Source: Bacteroides fluxus YIT 12057 | GTDB taxonomy: Bacteria; Bacteroidota; Bacteroidia; Bacteroidales; Bacteroidaceae | DNA length: 64,000 bases | Direction of reading: 5' to 3' | Assembly (NCBI RefSeq): GCF_000195635.1 | Contig: NZ_GL882611.1 | Span: 62,001-126,000 of the forward strand | In this document: positions 25,396 through 33,609 of the stretch, piece by piece | Position numbering within the stretch: position 1 is the first letter of the stretch | How the letters are laid out: every line of letters begins with the position of its first letter | The notes under the pieces: model-generated | Told to the model about the DNA's origin: nothing | Databases searched by the model: none | The model's input: only the letters and a program-made list of their open reading frames with translations | Made by a program: the position numbers and the translations under genes

Positions 25396-27621
25396 ATGAA
25401 AAAAGCATTATTGGGTTTGGCTCTGGCTGCTGCCGCACTGCCTCTTTCGGCCCAGCAGAAGCCCGTCTATCTGGACGCAAGCAAACCTATTGAAGAAAGA
25501 GTGGAAGACGCCTTGAGCCGTCTGACCCTGGAAGAGAAAGTGAAGCTGACCCATGCGCAAAGCAAGTTCAGCAGTGCAGGTGTGCCCCGTCTGGGCATTC
25601 CCGATGTATGGACGGACGATGGTCCCCACGGCATACGTCCCGATGTGCTGTGGGACGAGTGGGAACAGGCCGGATGCACTAACGACTCCTGCGTGGCTTT
25701 CCCCGCCCTGACCTGCCTGGCAGCAACGTGGAACCCCGAAATGTCCCTCCTTTACGGACAGAGCATCGGTGAAGAGGCACGCTACCGCAACAAGTCGGTC
25801 TTGCTGGGTCCTGGTGTCAATATTTACCGTACACCGCTTAACGGACGCAACTTTGAGTATATGGGCGAAGACCCTTACCTGGCCGGAAAGATGGTGGTGC
25901 CCTATATCCGGGGCGTACAGCAGAATGGCGTTGCCGCTTGCGTGAAACACTTCGCCTTGAACAACCACGAAGTAAACCGCCACAATACCAACGTGATTGT
26001 AGATGACCGTGCCCTTTATGAAATCTATCTGCCTGCTTTCAAGATGGCTGTGCAGGAAGGCGGAGCATGGAGCATCATGGGTGCTTACAACCTTTACAAA
26101 GGCCAACATCTTTGTCACAACCAATACACATTAAACGATATATTGAAAGGCGAATGGGGCTTCGATGGCGTAGTCGTTTCCGACTGGGGAGGTACGCATG
26201 ATACCCGGCAGGCCATTGCCAACGGGCTGGATATGGAATTCGGCAGTTGGACTAACGGGCTTTCAAACGGTGCCAGTAATGCATACGACAATTATTATCT
26301 GGCAAATCCTTATTTGAAACTTATCCGCGAGGGTAAAGTAGGTACCAAGGAACTGGACGACAAGGTACGTCGTATCCTGCGCCTTATCTTCCGTACGGTG
26401 ATGAATCCCGACCGTCCGTGGGGAAGCATGCTTTCTCCGGAGCATTACGAGGCTGCCCGCCGCATCGGTGAAGAAGGAATCGTATTGTTGCAGAACAAGG
26501 GCAATGTGCTTCCGATAGACCTGGACCGGGCTAAAAAGATTGTTGTTGTGGGTGAGAATGCCGTCAAGATGATGACTGTAGGCGGTGGCAGTTCTTCCCT
26601 GAAGGTGCAACGCGAACTCTCTCCGCTGGACGGCATCAGACAGCGTGTGGCAGGCAAGGCCAAGGTGGTCTATGCCCGTGGCTACGTGGGTGATGCAAGC
26701 GGTGAATACAACGGTGTGGTGACGGGACAGAATCTGAAGGACGACCGCACTCCCGAGGAGTTGATAGCCGAAGCCGTGAAAGAAGCCCAGGATGCCGACT
26801 ATGTAATCTTCATCGGTGGCTTGAACAAGAGCAACGGCCAGGATTGCGAGGATTCCGACCGTGAAGGTCTGGGTTTGTCCTACGGTCAGGATACCGTTAT
26901 CTCTGCACTGGCAAAGGCGAACAAGAATTTGATTGTTGTCAACATCTCCGGCAACGCTATCGCCATGCCTTGGGTGAACGAAGTGCCTGCTATCGTACAG
27001 GACTGGTATCTGGGTTCCGAAGCCGGTAGCGCCCTTGCCGCCATTCTCATGGGTGATGTGAATCCCAGCGGTAAACTTCCGTTTACTTTCCCTGTGAAGT
27101 TGGAGGATTGCCCGGCTCACAGTCTGGGTGAATATACCGGCAAGCGGAGCAAGGACATCATCGACATCAAATACAATGAAAGTATCTTTGTAGGCTACCG
27201 TTGGGCCGATAAGCAGAAGAAGGTGAAACCGTTGTTCCCCTTCGGCCACGGTTTGAGCTATACCACTTTTGAATATGGCAAGCCCGTAGCCGACAGCAAG
27301 ACGATGCAGGCTGACGGTACTCTGACTGTAAAGGTGACGGTCAAGAATGTGGGAAGCCGTGAGGGACAGGAAGTCGTCCAGATGTATATCAGCGACAAGA
27401 AATCTTCTCTGCCACGTCCTGTTAAGGAATTGAAGGGTTTCCGGAAGATAAAATTGGCTCCGGGCGAGTCAAAGGAAGTAGTCTTTACTATTGACAAGGA
27501 AGCTTTGAGCTTTTTTGATGACGCACAACATGCATGGGTGGCCGAACCGGGTAAGTTTGAAGCCATCATTGCCGCTTCGGCAGCTGATATCAAGGGGGTA
27601 GTTCCTTTTGAATTGAAATAA
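25396..27621 (+). CDS. GH3 family beta-glucosidase-like enzyme
   Basis: A 741-residue secreted exo-glycosidase with a signal peptide (cleavage after about LSAQ, residue 20). The nucleophile is Asp263 in VVVSDWGGTH. The (beta/alpha)8 domain, the alpha/beta sandwich domain with PAIVQDWYLGSEAG-type sequence, and a C-terminal fibronectin-like domain (PFGHGLSYTTFEYG onward) make it a full-length GH3. It probably releases glucose from the short products of the GH30 and GH5 enzymes. It is separated from GH5 by 260 bases holding a structured element, so it may be controlled separately. An ATG two codons upstream (25390) is an equally possible start. Confidence 0.92.
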   Translation: MKKALLGLALAAAALPLSAQQKPVYLDASKPIEERVEDALSRLTLEEKVKLTHAQSKFSSAGVPRLGIPDVWTDDGPHGIRPDVLWDEWEQAGCTNDSCVAFPALTCLAATWNPEMSLLYGQSIGEEARYRNKSVLLGPGVNIYRTPLNGRNFEYMGEDPYLAGKMVVPYIRGVQQNGVAACVKHFALNNHEVNRHNTNVIVDDRALYEIYLPAFKMAVQEGGAWSIMGAYNLYKGQHLCHNQYTLNDILKGEWGFDGVVVSDWGGTHDTRQAIANGLDMEFGSWTNGLSNGASNAYDNYYLANPYLKLIREGKVGTKELDDKVRRILRLIFRTVMNPDRPWGSMLSPEHYEAARRIGEEGIVLLQNKGNVLPIDLDRAKKIVVVGENAVKMMTVGGGSSSLKVQRELSPLDGIRQRVAGKAKVVYARGYVGDASGEYNGVVTGQNLKDDRTPEELIAEAVKEAQDADYVIFIGGLNKSNGQDCEDSDREGLGLSYGQDTVISALAKANKNLIVVNISGNAIAMPWVNEVPAIVQDWYLGSEAGSALAAILMGDVNPSGKLPFTFPVKLEDCPAHSLGEYTGKRSKDIIDIKYNESIFVGYRWADKQKKVKPLFPFGHGLSYTTFEYGKPVADSKTMQADGTLTVKVTVKNVGSREGQEVVQMYISDKKSSLPRPVKELKGFRKIKLAPGESKEVVFTIDKEALSFFDDAQHAWVAEPGKFEAIIAASAADIKGVVPFELK

Positions 27622-27662
27622 TGTAGGTTGCTGTTTTTGTGTATATAATACTAGAATAATTG

Positions 27663-27715
27663 AACGCAGAGACATTAGGGTACAGAGTCCCTTTGTGCCT
27701 CTGCGTTTTTCTTTT
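27663..27715 (+). terminator. Terminator after GH3
   Basis: Nine-base perfect arms AACGCAGAG / CTCTGCGTT (27663-27671, 27699-27707) with an inner AGGG/CCCT pairing, followed by TTTCTTTT. Confidence 0.7.
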
Positions 27716-27819
27716 CTATATATCGTCTATGTTTTAGTGAACAAGATAATTCTGTTGAAATCTGAATCATATAGGTAAAGAAATAGGTGAGTTATAGTAG
27801 GTAATTGCTAAAATTCCTC

Positions 27820-27827
27820 TAATTTTG
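27820..27827 (+). promoter_or_regulatory. Predicted -7 box of the restriction-modification operon
   Basis: TAATTTTG matches TAnnTTTG, 57 bases before the endonuclease start. No -33 TTTG at the expected distance. Confidence 0.4.
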
Positions 27828-27883
27828 CATGCTTCGTCTATAATGACTAAGGTTTTCACTCATATAAAATCAAAAGATTTCTC

Positions 27884-29314
27884 ATGGTTAGTAACATGAA
27901 TTGTATCAGTTGTCCGGAAGAGAATGCGCTACCATACGATGCTACAAATGCTGCTAGTATATTTGAATATAGCAAGGGTCTGTTAGGTAAAACACTGCGC
28001 GAATTTGCAGGTGAGGGATATATACATAAAAAAGGTAAGGGGGGAATTGGTCAAATGGTCGAGAACCTTTATTTTTTACTTGAGACCAATAATAATCCCG
28101 AAGCGGATTTTTCGCAGGCTGGAATGGAGTTGAAATGTACTCCCTTAAAGCTCGGAAAGAATAAAGACTATCTTGTCAAGGAACGCCTTGTTTGTAATAT
28201 GATAAACTATTGCGATATTGTAAATGAAGATTTTGAACATTCGCATTTTTATCTCAAATGTCAATTGATGTTGTTATTGTTCTATTTATATCGTAAGGGA
28301 TATGATAATCTGGATTTGGAATTTGTCTTTTCTGTATTATGGAAACTTCCAGAGAAGGACTTGTTGATTATTCGACATGATTATGAGTTGATTGTAGATA
28401 AGGTTAGACGTGGTGAGGCACATTTGTTATCCGAAGGTGATACGATGTATCTTGGGGCTTGCCGGAAAGGACAAAAAGGAGATAGTTTGATGGAACAACC
28501 GAATTCGGGAATTAACGCTCCACGACGTGCTTTCAGTTTGAAAATGGCCTATATGCGTACTGTTTTGCAGTATGTTGTGAATGTAGGCGAAAAGGCTGTG
28601 GCTAATTTTGGATTGCCCAAGAAGTCATTGCTTACTTCTCAGGACCTGAGTAAAAATAGTTTTGATGAGATTGTCTTAAAACGTTTCAAATCGTATATAG
28701 GTAAGAACTATGAGGTTATTGCCAAGGATAAGAATGTTAATCTTTCAAATAATCCAAAGAATAAATTTGCAATGATTGCCAATGCTGTTGTTGCATCTGG
28801 TAAATGCTCAAATGTCAACCGTTCTGAAGAGTTTCTGAAGGCCGGGCTTATGATGAAGACTGTTCGGGTACAGGCCAGTGGTATTATTAAAGAAGCCATG
28901 TCGTTTGAGAATATTGACTATATGGAGGTTGCCGAATGCGATAATTGGTATGAATCTAGGCTCTATGAGCTATATTCAAGTCGATTTTTATTCGTTGTTT
29001 TTAGAGAACAGCATAAAGGGAAAGAAGATTATGAGCTTGATGACGTTTTCTTTTGGACTATGCCTCAATCTGACTTGGAATGTGCTGAGGTATATTGGGA
29101 ACATATCAAGAAGAATATATTGGAGAGCCATATCTCAGAGGACTATTGGTGGAAAGCTTGCGATAGGAAAAAATTTCATGTACGACCAAAAGCTCAAAAG
29201 GCAAAAGACATTGCACCTACACCTGACGGGAAGGGGGCAAAGAAGTTTTGCTATTGGTTTAATAATGATTACCTAAGAGAAATTGTAGAACAAAGACAGA
29301 ATGAAAAACGGTAA
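27884..29314 (+). CDS. Sau3AI-like type II restriction endonuclease
   Basis: A 476-residue protein close in length to Sau3AI (489). The N-terminal domain has a MutH-type active site: Glu60, Asp75, Glu82 and Lys84 in the segments GGIGQMVENLYF and ADFSQAGMELKCTP. The spacing 15-7-2 is nearly that of MutH (56, 70, 77, 79). A second, similar-sized C-terminal half is consistent with the Sau3AI two-domain plan. By family it would cut GATC without adenine dependence, but the recognition site is inferred. The methyltransferase gene follows after 2 bases, so the pair is one operon. The genes are AT-richer than their neighbours, a sign of transfer. An internal ATG at 27896 is an alternative start. Confidence 0.88.
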   Translation: MVSNMNCISCPEENALPYDATNAASIFEYSKGLLGKTLREFAGEGYIHKKGKGGIGQMVENLYFLLETNNNPEADFSQAGMELKCTPLKLGKNKDYLVKERLVCNMINYCDIVNEDFEHSHFYLKCQLMLLLFYLYRKGYDNLDLEFVFSVLWKLPEKDLLIIRHDYELIVDKVRRGEAHLLSEGDTMYLGACRKGQKGDSLMEQPNSGINAPRRAFSLKMAYMRTVLQYVVNVGEKAVANFGLPKKSLLTSQDLSKNSFDEIVLKRFKSYIGKNYEVIAKDKNVNLSNNPKNKFAMIANAVVASGKCSNVNRSEEFLKAGLMMKTVRVQASGIIKEAMSFENIDYMEVAECDNWYESRLYELYSSRFLFVVFREQHKGKEDYELDDVFFWTMPQSDLECAEVYWEHIKKNILESHISEDYWWKACDRKKFHVRPKAQKAKDIAPTPDGKGAKKFCYWFNNDYLREIVEQRQNEKR

Positions 29315-29316
29315 AA

Positions 29317-31035
29317 ATGAGTAATCAGATACGTGTTGTAGAACTTTTTGCGGGTGTAGGAGGCTTTCGGATTGGCTTGGAAGGTGCATCGGATGCTTAT
29401 CAAACCATCTGGAATAATCAATGGGAACCATCGACCAAACGCCAAGATGCTTCATTGGTGTATAAAGCCCGTTTCGGCAGTAAAGGGCATTCGAATCGTG
29501 ATATAAATACGGTACCGACGAAGGAGATTCCCGATCATGACCTTTTGGTAGGTGGTTTTCCTTGTCAGGACTATTCTGTGGCTGCCACTTTGAGCCGTTC
29601 CGGCGGCATTGAAGGGAAAAAAGGTGTGTTGTGGTGGCAGATTTACCGTATTCTTGATGAAAAAGGCGAGAGACGCCCTGATTATCTTTTCTTTGAAAAT
29701 GTAGATAGGCTGATAAACTCTCCCGCAACCCAACGGGGGCGTGATTTTGCCATTATTCTTGCGTCGTTGTCCGACCTTGGTTATATGGTGGAATGGCGGG
29801 TAATTAATGCAGCTGATTATGGGATGCCGCAGCGTCGTCGTCGGACTTATATTGTGGGGTATCGCAAGGGTTCGGTCGTGGCAAATCGTGTTGAAGGAAT
29901 GGAAGATTGGGTACTATATGATGGGGTAATGGCTCAATCTTTTCCTTTCAAACAAAAAGAGAAGACGTTATCCGTCTTTGATATTGAGGGGAGTGTCCAG
30001 GAGATTTCGGCTACTTTCAATCAAGAAAAGGGAGAAAGCCCTTTTGGCAATGCAGGTATGATGATGGATCGGCATGTGTTTTCTGCAGATGCTATAGCTA
30101 TGTATGAGGGCATTTTCCAGACATTAGGCGATAATCTGGTCAGTGAAGAATTTGTTCCGGAAGATTTCTTTATTTCTGAAGAAGATTTGTCTAAATGGCA
30201 ATACGAGAAAGGTGCGAAAAAAATAAGTCGTGTTTCTAAGGAGGGATATGAGTATGTCTTTTCTGAAGGAGGAATGGCTTTCCCCGATTGCTTGGATAAA
30301 CCGTCGCGTACGATGATTACTGGCGAAGGAGGGGCTGCTCCGTCTCGTTTCAAACATGTGGTACAGACCCCTTCCGGGAGATTTCGTCGCCTCATCCCCA
30401 TTGAATTGGAACGGTTGAATATGTTTCCCGATAATCATACATTTCATCCTGAAGTTTCGGATGGGCGTCGTGCTTTTCTCATGGGGAATGCACTTGTATG
30501 TGGCATTGTTGAACAAATAGGGAAAAGCCTTTATCGGTTCATTTATGACGAAGCTCCCATGTCTTCACGTCCTATTTATATACAACGTGATGCACATCCG
30601 ATGTTGGATTTAAATCTGTTTACTGAGGACACGAAAAAGATTGTTGTAAATGCTCCAAAGAAAACATATCTCCTTGATGGAACGAAGCGTCTTCTTATTG
30701 GTTTGGTCAAATTGGACAATCAAGATTATTTTTTGAATGGAATCCCCACAAAGATATATTATACAGGGAAGACAAAATCTTTTCCGTCTACTATTTCTCT
30801 GAATAAGCTTTACTATTTTATGCCATATATAAAAGGTAAGGGGGTTCGTGACCTCTATCTTATCCGTATAGCTCGAATTGGAAGCAAGGCGGAAATTTAT
30901 AAAGAAAGTAGGGATACTGAACCGAGATTGGTATTGGAGTTGGAATTCTTGGAAAGTCTGCCTGAATATAAGCCTATCAAACTCGCTATATTCAATACAT
31001 ATACAGATACTGTTTTAGGTCGAGTGATTGGATGA
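29317..31035 (+). CDS. C5-cytosine DNA methyltransferase of the Sau3AI-like system
   Basis: A 572-residue DNA cytosine methyltransferase. The SAM motif is ELFAGVGGFRIGLEG, the catalytic Cys83 is in GGFPCQDYSVA, and FENVDRL, the GMPQRRRRTYIVGY motif and a late motif X (GRRAFLMGNALVCGIVEQIG, about 385-405) are all present. It presumably protects host DNA from the preceding endonuclease. About 160 residues beyond motif X form an additional C-terminal domain rich in I, K, Y and T, of no family I recognise; M.Sau3AI itself is shorter. The start at 29317 lies 2 bases after the nuclease stop. Recognition of GATC is inferred from the partner. Confidence 0.92.
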   Translation: MSNQIRVVELFAGVGGFRIGLEGASDAYQTIWNNQWEPSTKRQDASLVYKARFGSKGHSNRDINTVPTKEIPDHDLLVGGFPCQDYSVAATLSRSGGIEGKKGVLWWQIYRILDEKGERRPDYLFFENVDRLINSPATQRGRDFAIILASLSDLGYMVEWRVINAADYGMPQRRRRTYIVGYRKGSVVANRVEGMEDWVLYDGVMAQSFPFKQKEKTLSVFDIEGSVQEISATFNQEKGESPFGNAGMMMDRHVFSADAIAMYEGIFQTLGDNLVSEEFVPEDFFISEEDLSKWQYEKGAKKISRVSKEGYEYVFSEGGMAFPDCLDKPSRTMITGEGGAAPSRFKHVVQTPSGRFRRLIPIELERLNMFPDNHTFHPEVSDGRRAFLMGNALVCGIVEQIGKSLYRFIYDEAPMSSRPIYIQRDAHPMLDLNLFTEDTKKIVVNAPKKTYLLDGTKRLLIGLVKLDNQDYFLNGIPTKIYYTGKTKSFPSTISLNKLYYFMPYIKGKGVRDLYLIRIARIGSKAEIYKESRDTEPRLVLELEFLESLPEYKPIKLAIFNTYTDTVLGRVIG

Positions 31036-31189
31036 TTTGAAATGTTTGTTATTCGCTGTTTCTTGTTATTTTGTCCTTAATATATTTGTTTTATAAGGAT
31101 AGTATAGATTTTATATAGGATGAGACTAAGCTAGTGCTGTTTCTCTGTAAGTTATTAGTTTTTAGGTTGGGTTTGGATAGCTCTTTATT

Positions 31190-31251
31190 AAGGAAGCTCT
31201 TCCGTCCATTATTCGTAAGTTTAGAATGGGGAGAGCTTCCTTTTCTTTTTT
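31190..31251 (+). terminator. Terminator-like inverted repeat after the methyltransferase
   Basis: Eleven-base perfect arms AAGGAAGCTCT (31190-31200) and AGAGCTTCCTT (31232-31242), a 31-nt loop, then TTCTTTTTT. It may end the restriction-modification transcript; it lies at the edge of that island. Confidence 0.6.
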
Positions 31252-31272
31252 GTACTTGTCACATTTTGAGTC

Positions 31273-32445
31273 TTATTCGTACAGCAATTTGGCTATTCCC
31301 ATTTCCAGTCCGCGAAGTTCTGCCAATCCGCGCAGACGTCCGATGCAGGAGTATCCGGGGTTGGTTTTCTTCTTCAGGTCATCCACCATCTGATGTCCGT
31401 GGTCGGGACGCATAGGGATGGAGACTCTACGGCGTTGTTGCAGTTCAAGGAAGGCTTTCATCACATGAAACATATCCACGTTGCCTTCCAGGTGGTTGGC
31501 CTCGTAGAAGTTGCCTTCGGCGTCGCGTTGTGTGCTGCGCAGGTGAACGAAGTTGATGCGGTCACCGAACTGCTCCATCAAGGCGGCACAGTCATTGGCG
31601 CTGCTTACGCCCAAAGAACCGGTGCAGAGACAAAGGCCGTTGCTCTTGTTGGGTACGGCATCAATGAGAGCCTGGAAGTCGGCACCACAGCTCATAATAC
31701 GTGGCAAGCCCAGGATAGAGCAGGGAGGGTCGTCCGGATGGATAACCAACTCTACGCCGGCTTCATCGGCAACAGGACATATTTCACTGAGGAAATAAAT
31801 CAAGTTGGCACGAAGTTTTTCGGGGGTGATGTCTTTGTAACGGTCCAGCTCTTTCTGGAATTGTTCCAACGTGAAGCTTTCTTCCGAACCGGGCAGGCCG
31901 GCAATCATGTTGCGGATCAACAATTGTTTGTCGGCTTCTGTCATTTGTTCGAAACGGGTTTTTGCCTTTGCCTTCTCTTCCTCCGAATACTCTGCTTCGG
32001 CACCGGGGCGTTTCAACAGGAAGAGATCGAAAGCAATGAAGGCCGCACGTTCGAAACGGAGGGCGCGGCTACCATCGGGCAGTTCATAAGCAAGGTCTGT
32101 ACGAGTCCAGTCCAGTACAGGCATGAAGTTGTAAGTCACAATATTGACACCGCATTGACCAAGGTTGCGAAGGCTTTCCTTATAATTGTCGATGTATTTC
32201 TGAAAGTCTCCTGTCTGGGTCTTGATGTGTTCGTGTACAGGTACACTTTCTACTACGGACCAACGCAGGCCAACGGCCTCAATCATTTCTTTCCGTTTCA
32301 TGATTTCTTCCACTGTCCACACTTCACCGTTGGGAATGTGGTGGAGGGCATTGACGATGCCGGTAGCTCCGGCTTGCTTAATATCCCAGAGGCTTACGGG
32401 GTCATTAGGACCATACCAGCGCCAGGTTTGTTCACATAATACCAT
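31273..32445 (-). CDS. uxuA: Mannonate dehydratase
   Basis: A 390-residue enzyme that turns D-mannonate into 2-keto-3-deoxy-D-gluconate (KDG), a cytoplasmic step of glucuronate use. The N-terminus [20 protein letters not shown] and the segment [20 protein letters not shown] match UxuA, and the length is usual. It lies downstream of the SDR gene on the same strand, with a 184-base repeat-containing spacer. Its presence at the end of the PUL points to glucuronic acid as a breakdown product. The glucuronate isomerase and KDG kinase are not in this window. Confidence 0.95.
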   Translation of the reverse strand: MVLCEQTWRWYGPNDPVSLWDIKQAGATGIVNALHHIPNGEVWTVEEIMKRKEMIEAVGLRWSVVESVPVHEHIKTQTGDFQKYIDNYKESLRNLGQCGVNIVTYNFMPVLDWTRTDLAYELPDGSRALRFERAAFIAFDLFLLKRPGAEAEYSEEEKAKAKTRFEQMTEADKQLLIRNMIAGLPGSEESFTLEQFQKELDRYKDITPEKLRANLIYFLSEICPVADEAGVELVIHPDDPPCSILGLPRIMSCGADFQALIDAVPNKSNGLCLCTGSLGVSSANDCAALMEQFGDRINFVHLRSTQRDAEGNFYEANHLEGNVDMFHVMKAFLELQQRRRVSIPMRPDHGHQMVDDLKKKTNPGYSCIGRLRGLAELRGLEMGIAKLLYE

Positions 32446-32629
32446 AATGTATGAAATTAAATCCTCACCCCCCGGTCCCTCTCCGAAAGAGAGGGGAGAG
32501 AGGTGGGTGGGGTTATTATTGTTTCGTTTTTTGGGTCTTTCCGTCTTAATTGACTTTTCTCCTTACTCATTCTTAAGTAGATATCCGTACTACTTAAGTT
32601 CCCCTCTCTTTCGGAGAGGGGTTAGGCCC
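32446..32629. repeat. Nested palindromic intergenic element
   Basis: A 20-base perfect inverted repeat occupies 32477-32496 and 32601-32620. Each arm is itself an imperfect hairpin (CCCTCTC-CGAAA-GAGAGGG). Between them lies another inverted repeat, CTTAAGTAG (32572-32580) and CTACTTAAG (32590-32598). The first arm is embedded in a CCTCACCCCCC-rich flank. This resembles REP-like intergenic palindromes and lies inside a presumed two-gene operon. Confidence 0.75.
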
Positions 32630-33439
32630 TTAAATGGAGAAAGCGTCGAAGCCGCCATCTACAACAGACAATGCTCCGGTTACAAAGCTGGAAGCATCGC
32701 TGATGAGGTAGTGAATCGTACCGAACAATTCCTCGGGTTCGGCAAAACGCCCGCAAGGGGTATGGGCAATGATGGTCTTGGCACGGTCTGTGTAAGAACC
32801 GTCTTCATTGGTGAGCAATGCACGGTTTTGGTTAGTCAGCAAGAAACCGGGAACGATGGCATTGACACGCAGTTCGGGGCTGAACTTGGTTGCCAGTTCC
32901 GTAGCCATATAGCGGGTATAGTTGGCGATGGCTGCCTTGGCAGAGCCGTAGCCTACCACACGGGTTAGCGGGCGGAGCGCTGATTCGGAACAGAAGTTCA
33001 CGATGGCGCCCTTCTTGTTTTTTGCCATTACATCTACAAAGACCATAGTGGGCAGGATTGTACCGAAAAGGTTGAGGTCAACTACCTTCTTGAAGGCATC
33101 TACGTCTAGGTCGAGTACAGTCTTGTCCGGTGCGATAGTGGCGCCCGGCATATTTCCTCCGGCAGCGTTCAGCAGGATGTCGATGGTGCCGAAACGTTGG
33201 AGGATGGCTTTTTTGTTTTCTTCCAGTACTTCTTTGTTCAGTACGTCAGTTACCAGGAACAGAGCTTCGGATTTCTGGTTGAGTTCGGTTTCCAGTTGTT
33301 TTCCGAGTTCTTCCACCCGGTCCAGAATTACAATTTTAGCACCTTGCTCTGCCAGATAGTTGGCAATGCTTTTTCCTAAAATACCGCAACCGCCAGTGAG
33401 GACGATAACTTTCCCCTTGATGTCAAATAAGTTTTTCAT
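32630..33439 (-). CDS. SDR family D-mannonate oxidoreductase (fructuronate reductase)
   Basis: A 269-residue short-chain dehydrogenase. The NAD(P)-binding motif LTGGCGILGKSIA, NAAGG, the catalytic Ser in FCSESALRP, and YGSAK (Tyr-x-x-x-Lys) are visible. The SDR-type UxuB (YjmF-like) interconverts D-fructuronate and D-mannonate, which fits its position directly before uxuA on the same strand. An alternative is 2-keto-3-deoxygluconate dehydrogenase (KduD-like), also an SDR and relevant because the fused GH88 would produce unsaturated uronate products. Cytoplasmic, NADH- or NADPH-dependent. Confidence 0.82.
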   Translation of the reverse strand: MKNLFDIKGKVIVLTGGCGILGKSIANYLAEQGAKIVILDRVEELGKQLETELNQKSEALFLVTDVLNKEVLEENKKAILQRFGTIDILLNAAGGNMPGATIAPDKTVLDLDVDAFKKVVDLNLFGTILPTMVFVDVMAKNKKGAIVNFCSESALRPLTRVVGYGSAKAAIANYTRYMATELATKFSPELRVNAIVPGFLLTNQNRALLTNEDGSYTDRAKTIIAHTPCGRFAEPEELFGTIHYLISDASSFVTGALSVVDGGFDAFSI

Positions 33440-33487
33440 GATTCGTTATTTAAATTAATTACTCTGTGTTTTTATTAATCAACTCTG

Positions 33488-33495
33488 CAAAAATA
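33488..33495 (-). promoter_or_regulatory. Predicted -7 box of the SDR-uxuA unit
   Basis: Minus-strand TATTTTTG, an exact TAnnTTTG match, 49 bases before the SDR start. Confidence 0.5.
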
Positions 33496-33609
33496 CGGAT
33501 TAATCTGTGCCACCCCTTATCTAATTACGTATAAAAATTATCTAAATGTTCAATACTGGCATAAAAATACATTTTTGGCGAAATTGAATACGATTGTACG
33601 TTGCTTGTA

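Noticed and set aside
27622..31272. A prophage or insertion sequence carrying the restriction genes
   Set aside because: No transposase, integrase or flanking direct repeats could be found.
31393..32439. A 348-residue open frame opposite uxuA
   Set aside because: Antisense to a confident UxuA gene and without any motif.
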